Positions 59,340 to 64,000 of a stretch of 64,000 nt of DNA are shown piece after piece. Positions within the stretch are counted from its first letter, which is position 1. Every line of letters starts with the position of its first letter. Where the stretch lies: positions 1,116,001-1,180,000 of the forward strand of contig NZ_CP073637.1 of NCBI RefSeq assembly GCF_029962485.1, written 5' to 3'. The notes below the pieces were generated by a model. It was not told the DNA's origin, made no database searches, and was given only the letters and a program-made list of their open reading frames with translations. The translations under genes and the position numbers were made by a program. Source of the DNA: Burkholderia cepacia (GTDB lineage Bacteria > Pseudomonadota > Gammaproteobacteria > Burkholderiales > Burkholderiaceae).

Positions 59340-60368
59340 ATGAAAACGACTCCCGGCCCGGTCATGCTCGACATCGTCGGCACGGCCCTGTCGCGCGACG
59401 ATGCGCGGCGCCTTGCGCATCCGAATACCGGCGGCGTGATCCTGTTCGCGCGGCATTTCCAGAATCGCGCGCAGCTGACCGCGCTGACCGACTCGATCCG
59501 CGCGGTGCGCGAAGACATCCTGATCGCCGTCGATCATGAAGGCGGGCGCGTGCAGCGGTTCCGCACCGACGGCTTCACGGTGTTGCCCGCGATGCGCCGC
59601 CTCGGCGAACTGTGGGATCGCGACGTGCTGCTCGCGGCGAAGGTCGCGACCGCCGTCGGCTACATCCTCGCCGCCGAGCTGCGCGCGTGCGGGATCGACA
59701 TGAGCTTCACGCCGGTGCTCGACCTCGACTACGGGCACTCGAAGGTGATCGGCGATCGCGCGTTCCACCGCGACGCGCGTGTCGTCGCGCTGCTCGCGAA
59801 GAGCCTGAACCACGGGCTGTCGCTCGCCGGCATGGCGAACTGCGGCAAGCATTTCCCGGGGCATGGTTTCGCGGAAGCCGATTCGCACGTCGCATTGCCG
59901 ACCGACGATCGCACGCTCGACGCGATCCTCAAGCAGGACGTCGCGCCGTATGACTGGCTCGGCCTGTCGCTGTCGGCCGTGATTCCCGCGCACGTGATCT
60001 ATACGCAGGTCGACAAGCGGCCGGCCGGATTCTCGCGCGTGTGGCTGCAGGACATCCTGCGCGGAAAGCTCGGGTTCACGGGCGCGATCTTCAGCGACGA
60101 CCTGTCGATGGAGGCCGCCCGCGAAGGCGGCACGCTTACGCAGGCGGCTGACGCCGCGATCGCCGCCGGTTGTGACATGGTGCTCGTCTGCAACCAGCCG
60201 GAGGCGGCCGAGGTCGTGCTGAACGGGTTGAAGGCGCAGGCGTCGGCCGAGTCGGTGCGGCGCATCAAGCGGATGCGCGCGCGCGGCAAGGCGCTCAAGT
60301 GGGACAAGCTGATTGCGCAGCCGGAGTATCTGCAGGCGCAGGCACTGCTGAAAAGCGCACTGGCGTAA
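59340..60368 (+). CDS. nagZ: beta-N-acetylhexosaminidase NagZ
   Basis: The 342-aa cytoplasmic glycosidase recycles peptidoglycan by removing GlcNAc from anhydro-muropeptides; in other bacteria its products can induce AmpC. The catalytic loop with the family His is in NCGKHFPGHGFAEADSHVALP, and the substrate-binding VDHEGGRVQRF and FSDDLSMEAA (nucleophile Asp) are visible. The start is ATG 59340, 16 bases after acpS. A terminator follows. Confidence 0.95.
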   Translation: MKTTPGPVMLDIVGTALSRDDARRLAHPNTGGVILFARHFQNRAQLTALTDSIRAVREDILIAVDHEGGRVQRFRTDGFTVLPAMRRLGELWDRDVLLAAKVATAVGYILAAELRACGIDMSFTPVLDLDYGHSKVIGDRAFHRDARVVALLAKSLNHGLSLAGMANCGKHFPGHGFAEADSHVALPTDDRTLDAILKQDVAPYDWLGLSLSAVIPAHVIYTQVDKRPAGFSRVWLQDILRGKLGFTGAIFSDDLSMEAAREGGTLTQAADAAIAAGCDMVLVCNQPEAAEVVLNGLKAQASAESVRRIKRMRARGKALKWDKLIAQPEYLQAQALLKSALA

Positions 60369-60414
60369 GCGGGGGAGGGGACGACGCGGGTTCGCGTCCT
60401 TCCGGTCGCCCAAA

Positions 60415-60444
60415 CAAAAAGCCGCGCAATTGCGCGGCTTTTTT
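60415..60444 (+). terminator. rho-independent terminator after nagZ
   Basis: Arms AAAAAGCCGCGCAA and TTGCGCGGCTTTTTT form a continuous stem with a T-tract. It ends the rnc-era-recO-pdxJ-acpS-nagZ set and could also serve the convergent response regulator gene. Confidence 0.92.
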
Positions 60445-60559
60445 CATGGACTGCATTCATGGGCTGTGTTGCGGCAGCGACGAAGCAGGTAATCGGGCGG
60501 CGGGCTTTAACGCAACTAACGGTCAAGCCCAGCCCGTGCCCGCATTCACGGGCGGCCGC

Positions 60560-61945
60560 TCAGTTCACCTTCATTCGCTGCAGCTTGTTGTACAGCGTCT
60601 TCGGGCTGATGCCGAGCAGCGTGGCCGCGCGATGACGCGTGCCGCCGACCGCGTCGAGCGTCGCGCGGATCAGCAGGTCCTCGACGTCGGACAGCGGCGT
60701 GCCGACCTTGATCTGCACGCTGCTGCCGTTCAGCGCGGCACCGGCGGAGAAGCTCGGCTCGCCCGCGCGCAACGTCTCGATGAAATCGCCCGAGGCGTCG
60801 TATGCGAAGCGCACGCGCTCCTGCAGTTCGCGCACGTTGCCGGGCCATTCGTAGGACAGGCATTCGCGCACGAAGCCCGGCGCCGCGCGCTTGTCGGTCG
60901 TGCTGCGGCCGGTGGCGCGTGCTTCGCGGTTCAGTTCGTCGATCTGCGCGTCCGCGATCGCGAGTGCGTCGCCGTCGCGCTCGCGCAGCGGCGGCATCGT
61001 GATCGACGCCGCATCGAGACGCAGCCACAGATCCTCGCGCAGCGTGCCGTTCGCCACCGCTTCGCGCGCCGGGCGGCGCGTGGTCGCGATCAACCGGAAA
61101 TCGCTCGTGATCGAGCTCGTGCCGCCGATCCGCATGAAGTTCTGCGAATCGAGCGCGTGCAGCAGCGCTTCCTGCAGCACGAGCGGCAGCGCGGTGATCT
61201 CGTCGAGGAACAGCGTGCCGCCGCCGGCCTGTTCGAACAGGCCCGATTCGCGGCGCTCGGCACCGTCGAACGCGCCGCGCTCATGGCCGAACAGCACGCT
61301 GTCGAGCGATGCGCCGTGCCGGCCGGCCTGCGCGATCGTCCGGCAGTCGAACGACACGAACGGCCCCTTGCGGCGCCGGCTCAGGTCGTGCAGCGTGCGC
61401 GCGGCCAGCTTCTTGCCGGTACCGGCTTCGCCCGCGAACAGCACGGCCGTTTCGGTGCGCGCGTTGTGCTCGATCATGTCGTACACGTGCTGCATCGCGT
61501 CGCTGCGGCCGACCAGTGCGCCGAAGCGGCCGAGATGACGCAGCGACGCACGCAGCGACTGCACTTCGTCGATCAGTTCGTACGGGCGCGGGATCCGCGC
61601 GAGCAGGCTGCGCAGGCGCGGGATGTTGATCGGCTTCAGCAGGTAGTCCCAGATGCCGTGACGCAGGCCCTCGATTGCGCTCTCGACCGTAGCGTTGCCC
61701 GTCAGCACGATCACGGGCAGCGAGCCGTTCGGCTGTTGCTGCGGCAGGTGCTGGAGCAGGTCGAACCCGCTGCCGTCCGGCAGGTTCAGGTCGACGAGGA
61801 CGACGTCGGGGATCGAGCGGCCGAGCGCCGTGCGCGCTTCGGCGAGCGATGTGGCCGTGTCGACCGAGAAGCCGTCTGCGGCGAGCAGCGCGGTGAGGCC
61901 GGAGAGACTGTTGGGATCGTCTTCGACAATCAGGGCGTGTGGCAT
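60560..61945 (-). CDS. NtrC-type response regulator with altered sigma-54 contact loop
   Basis: The 461-aa protein has a receiver domain (MPHALIVEDD, phospho-acceptor Asp52 in VLVDLNLPDGSG, Lys in LLKPINIP), a linker, an AAA+ domain with Walker A GEAGTGKK (172-179) and Walker B TLFLDEITALPL, and a C-terminal Fis-type helix-turn-helix (RHRAATLLGISPKTLYNKLQ). The sigma-54 loop reads GAFDGA (Asp at 227) instead of GAFTGA. No histidine kinase gene is nearby, so it is an orphan in this window. The start ATG 61945 was chosen; the frame is open to 62005. Confidence 0.88.
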   Translation of the reverse strand: MPHALIVEDDPNSLSGLTALLAADGFSVDTATSLAEARTALGRSIPDVVLVDLNLPDGSGFDLLQHLPQQQPNGSLPVIVLTGNATVESAIEGLRHGIWDYLLKPINIPRLRSLLARIPRPYELIDEVQSLRASLRHLGRFGALVGRSDAMQHVYDMIEHNARTETAVLFAGEAGTGKKLAARTLHDLSRRRKGPFVSFDCRTIAQAGRHGASLDSVLFGHERGAFDGAERRESGLFEQAGGGTLFLDEITALPLVLQEALLHALDSQNFMRIGGTSSITSDFRLIATTRRPAREAVANGTLREDLWLRLDAASITMPPLRERDGDALAIADAQIDELNREARATGRSTTDKRAAPGFVRECLSYEWPGNVRELQERVRFAYDASGDFIETLRAGEPSFSAGAALNGSSVQIKVGTPLSDVEDLLIRATLDAVGGTRHRAATLLGISPKTLYNKLQRMKVN

Positions 61946-62164
61946 GGTGGACGCGAGTCGAGTCAATAGAGGCGGGCTGTCGGCCATCGGGGGCCGCAGC
62001 CGCATGTCAGATTAAAAACTGATTTTATGCCCCACCGAACGCGTAACGCTCATTATTTCTCCCACGCTATAAAACAGTTACCGATGATACAAATTGAATA
62101 TCTTTACCGGTGGATTTTGTGCTTCTTATACCCTTGGCGCATGCCCGCTGTTGGCGCCAGACAA

Positions 62165-62190
62165 ACAAAAAGCGCCCCGAAGGGCGCTTT
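62165..62190 (-). terminator. rho-independent terminator after efp
   Basis: Perfect 9-bp arms AAAGCGCCC and GGGCGCTTT with a CGAA loop and a T-rich run on the minus strand, 25 bases past the efp stop. The remaining bases to 61945 are AT-rich and may hold the promoter of the response regulator. Confidence 0.85.
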
Positions 62191-62214
62191 GTTCGATGCG
62201 GGTATCGCTGACGA

Positions 62215-62772
62215 TTACGCGCGGCTGCGGTATTCGTTCGTACGCGTATCGATTTCGATCTTGTCGCCGGTGTTGCAGAACAGCGGCACTTGCAGTTCGA
62301 AGCCCGTTGCGAGCTTGGCGTTCTTCAGCACCTTGCCCGACGACGTATCGCCCTTGACAGCCGGTTCCGTGTAGGTGATCTCGCGAACGAGGACCGTCGG
62401 CAGGTCGACCGAGATCGCCTTCTCGTTGTAGAACACGACTTCGCACGCCATGCCGTCTTCGAGGTAGTTCAGCGCTTCGCCCATCATTTCGGCTTCGACT
62501 TCGTACTGGTTGTAGTCGGCGTCCATGAACACGTACATCGGGTCGGCGAAGTACGAATACGTCACTTCCTTGCGATCGAGCACGACGACGTCGAACTTGT
62601 CGTCCGCCTTGTAGACCGATTCCTGGCCTGCGTTGGTCAGCAGGTTCTTCATCTTCATCTTGACGACGGCGGAATTACGGCCCGACTTGTTGTATTCCGC
62701 CTTTGCGATGACCCAAGCATCGCTGCCGATCTGCACGACGTTGCCTACGCGGAGTTCCTGTGCGGTCTTCAT
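62215..62772 (-). CDS. efp: elongation factor P with Arg32 (rhamnosylated type)
   Basis: The 185-aa protein relieves ribosome stalling at polyproline. The tip loop reads [19 protein letters not shown] with Arg at position 32, the residue modified by EarP in Pseudomonas and Neisseria, rather than the lysine used by the EpmA/GenX pathway. The start is ATG 62772. The neighbour on the same strand, 126 bases upstream, is the modifying enzyme EarP. Polyproline-rich proteins in this window (for example the 108-aa secreted protein) may depend on it. Confidence 0.97.
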   Translation of the reverse strand: MKTAQELRVGNVVQIGSDAWVIAKAEYNKSGRNSAVVKMKMKNLLTNAGQESVYKADDKFDVVVLDRKEVTYSYFADPMYVFMDADYNQYEVEAEMMGEALNYLEDGMACEVVFYNEKAISVDLPTVLVREITYTEPAVKGDTSSGKVLKNAKLATGFELQVPLFCNTGDKIEIDTRTNEYRSRA

Positions 62773-62898
62773 AAAAACTGTCCTGATCAAATCAAATAAA
62801 TAGGTGCCTGAGCGTTGCGCAACGGCTGACGGCGCAAGCGGCGCGTTCCGGTGGACGCCAAAAGCGAGCGCTTGCCTGGTCAGCCGTCGGATAACCGC

Positions 62899-64000
62899 TT
62901 ATTTTAACTGAGATTTTGCGTATTCCGCCAGCTTTCCGGCGAGATCGCCGACGGCCGCAAGCGCGTCGGCCCAGCGGGCCGCGTTGGCGTCGAGTGCGGC
63001 GCGGTGCTGCCAGAAATCGGCCCAGTCAGGCGTGCCGACACCGTTCCATGCATGCCAGAACCGCTCGAGCACCGCGCGCGGCGCGTCGGCGAGGCCGGCC
63101 GACAGGTGCGCGAGCGCGGCGTCGAGCTTCGGCAGGTGCACGTCGTCGGCCTGCGGGTAGATGTGCCACACGAACGGCTTGCGCGCCCACTGCGCACGGA
63201 CGAACGAATCCTCGCCGCGCACGAAATTGATGTCGGCCACCCACAGCAATGGATCGTAGTCGGCCTGAGGGACGAATGCGAGGCCATGTGCGACCAGATT
63301 GCCGCTGTGCGCATGCGCGCCCGCGCCGAACGACTCGACCCCGAAAAAGCGCGCGACAGCCGGCGACAGGCGACCGGCTGGCACGAGCGCGACGACCGGC
63401 GACGGGCCGTCGCGCCATTGGGCGAGCAGCGCGTCGACGGCCGGATTCTCGTACGCGAACAGGCTGACGACCGTCGTGCCGGCGGCCGGCGGCGCGCCGC
63501 CGGTCGAGCGCCGCCACCATGCGTCGCGTGCCGCCGCGTCGGCTTCGAAGGCCATGCGGCGCGAATCGAGGTCGTGCTCCTTCAGGACGCCGCCGGTGCC
63601 GGCCGACAGGCCAGGGAAGAAGAATGTCTTCAGCAGCGGGTAGCGCGGGTGCGGCGACGGCCGCAGATGGAAATCGGCGACCCAGTCCTCGGCGCTCAGG
63701 TATTCGAGGTTGATCCACACGGGGCGGCGCTCGCGGCGCGCCATCGCCGCGAGATATGCGCCGGGCAGCTCGCACGCGAATGCCTCGATCACGACATCGG
63801 CGATCTCCAGCGCGTCGCCGACTTCCGCGTGCCAGTGCTCGATCACGATCGTGTCGACCGTCTGCCGCCCGGCGTCGGGGTCGACCCCCGGCAGCAGGCG
63901 CGCGAACGTACGCAGGTCGTCGACGAACAGCCGAACCTGCCAGCCGTGCTCGTGCGCGAGCTGGCGCGCCACGCGCCAGCACACGCCGATGTCGCCGAAA
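62899..64000 (-). CDS. earP: EF-P arginine rhamnosyltransferase EarP, N-terminus cut by window
   Basis: About 366 C-terminal residues are present; the start is beyond base 64000. The protein uses dTDP-rhamnose to modify Arg32 of EF-P. Family features: FGDIGVCWRVARQLAHEHG at the window edge, RRPVWINLEYLSAEDWV, and FVRGEDSFVRAQWARKPFVWHIYPQ (donor-binding glutamate region). The stop is at 62899. It is upstream of efp and probably transcribed with it. Confidence 0.95.
   Translation of the reverse strand, partial: FGDIGVCWRVARQLAHEHGWQVRLFVDDLRTFARLLPGVDPDAGRQTVDTIVIEHWHAEVGDALEIADVVIEAFACELPGAYLAAMARRERRPVWINLEYLSAEDWVADFHLRPSPHPRYPLLKTFFFPGLSAGTGGVLKEHDLDSRRMAFEADAAARDAWWRRSTGGAPPAAGTTVVSLFAYENPAVDALLAQWRDGPSPVVALVPAGRLSPAVARFFGVESFGAGAHAHSGNLVAHGLAFVPQADYDPLLWVADINFVRGEDSFVRAQWARKPFVWHIYPQADDVHLPKLDAALAHLSAGLADAPRAVLERFWHAWNGVGTPDWADFWQHRAALDANAARWADALAAVGDLAGKLAEYAKSQLK

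Overview
The window looks like a stretch of chromosome-1 backbone from a Burkholderia species, probably of the Burkholderia cepacia complex. The grounds are the very high GC content with long antisense pseudo-ORFs, the beta-proteobacterial gene orders (rpmF-plsX-fabHDG-acpP-fabF-rpoE-rseAB-mucD-lepA-lepB-rnc-era-recO-pdxJ-acpS-nagZ), an EF-P with Arg32 next to earP, and a VpsR-like sigma-54 activator. I found no insertion sequence, prophage, integrase or CRISPR array. Every gene appears intact except the two cut by the window ends.

Layout. 1-5.0 kb: M48 protease (cut), orn, mog, yjgA/darP, pmbA, folA. 5.3-8.6 kb: a small secreted proline-rich protein, a divergent VpsR-like sigma-54 activator, and thyA. 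8.6-20.8 kb: a FecR/DUF6600-type surface protein with C-terminal repeats, an ArsR-type regulator, a 47-aa putative lipoprotein, a thioesterase, fumC, a MATE pump, an S4 protein, an alanine-rich exported protein, an unknown conserved protein, azlCD with an AraC regulator, and creA. 20.9-27.9 kb: two identical tRNA-Asn genes, fdxA, pncB, a lone lutC-like gene, an NhaD-type antiporter, a 2-hydroxyacid dehydrogenase and rmuC. 27.9-35.9 kb: GNAT and membrane protein pair, moeA-mobA-moaA, then rne with a long leader. 35.9-40.4 kb: rluC, HAD phosphatase, Rieske protein, sppA, an RsmI-like methyltransferase and maf. 40.6-47.3 kb: yceD-rpmF and the fatty-acid synthesis cluster. 47.3-60.4 kb: the rpoE envelope-stress operon, glutaredoxin, lepA, lepB, rnc, era, recO, pdxJ, acpS, nagZ. 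60.5-64 kb: an NtrC-type response regulator with a changed GAFTGA loop, efp, and earP (cut).

How the genes work together. Molybdenum cofactor synthesis is represented by moaA, mobA and moeA as a minus-strand cluster, with mog 26 kb away. Fatty-acid initiation and elongation (plsX, fabH, fabD, fabG, acpP, fabF) is contiguous, and the enzyme that activates ACP (acpS) lies 13 kb downstream. The sigma-E module (rpoE, rseA, rseB, mucD) is followed by secretion and RNA-processing genes (lepB, rnc, era). efp and earP form a substrate-modifier pair for arginine rhamnosylation.

The best candidate for something undescribed is the 5.3-7.5 kb unit. A sigma-54-type -24/-12 element sits 19 nt upstream of a small secreted protein gene, with overlapping palindromes about 90-115 bp upstream of the predicted transcription start, beside a divergent sigma-54 activator. 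Second is the response regulator at 60.6-61.9 kb, whose sigma-54 contact loop reads GAFDGA. Structured RNA leaders before rne and between lepB and rnc are further leads.
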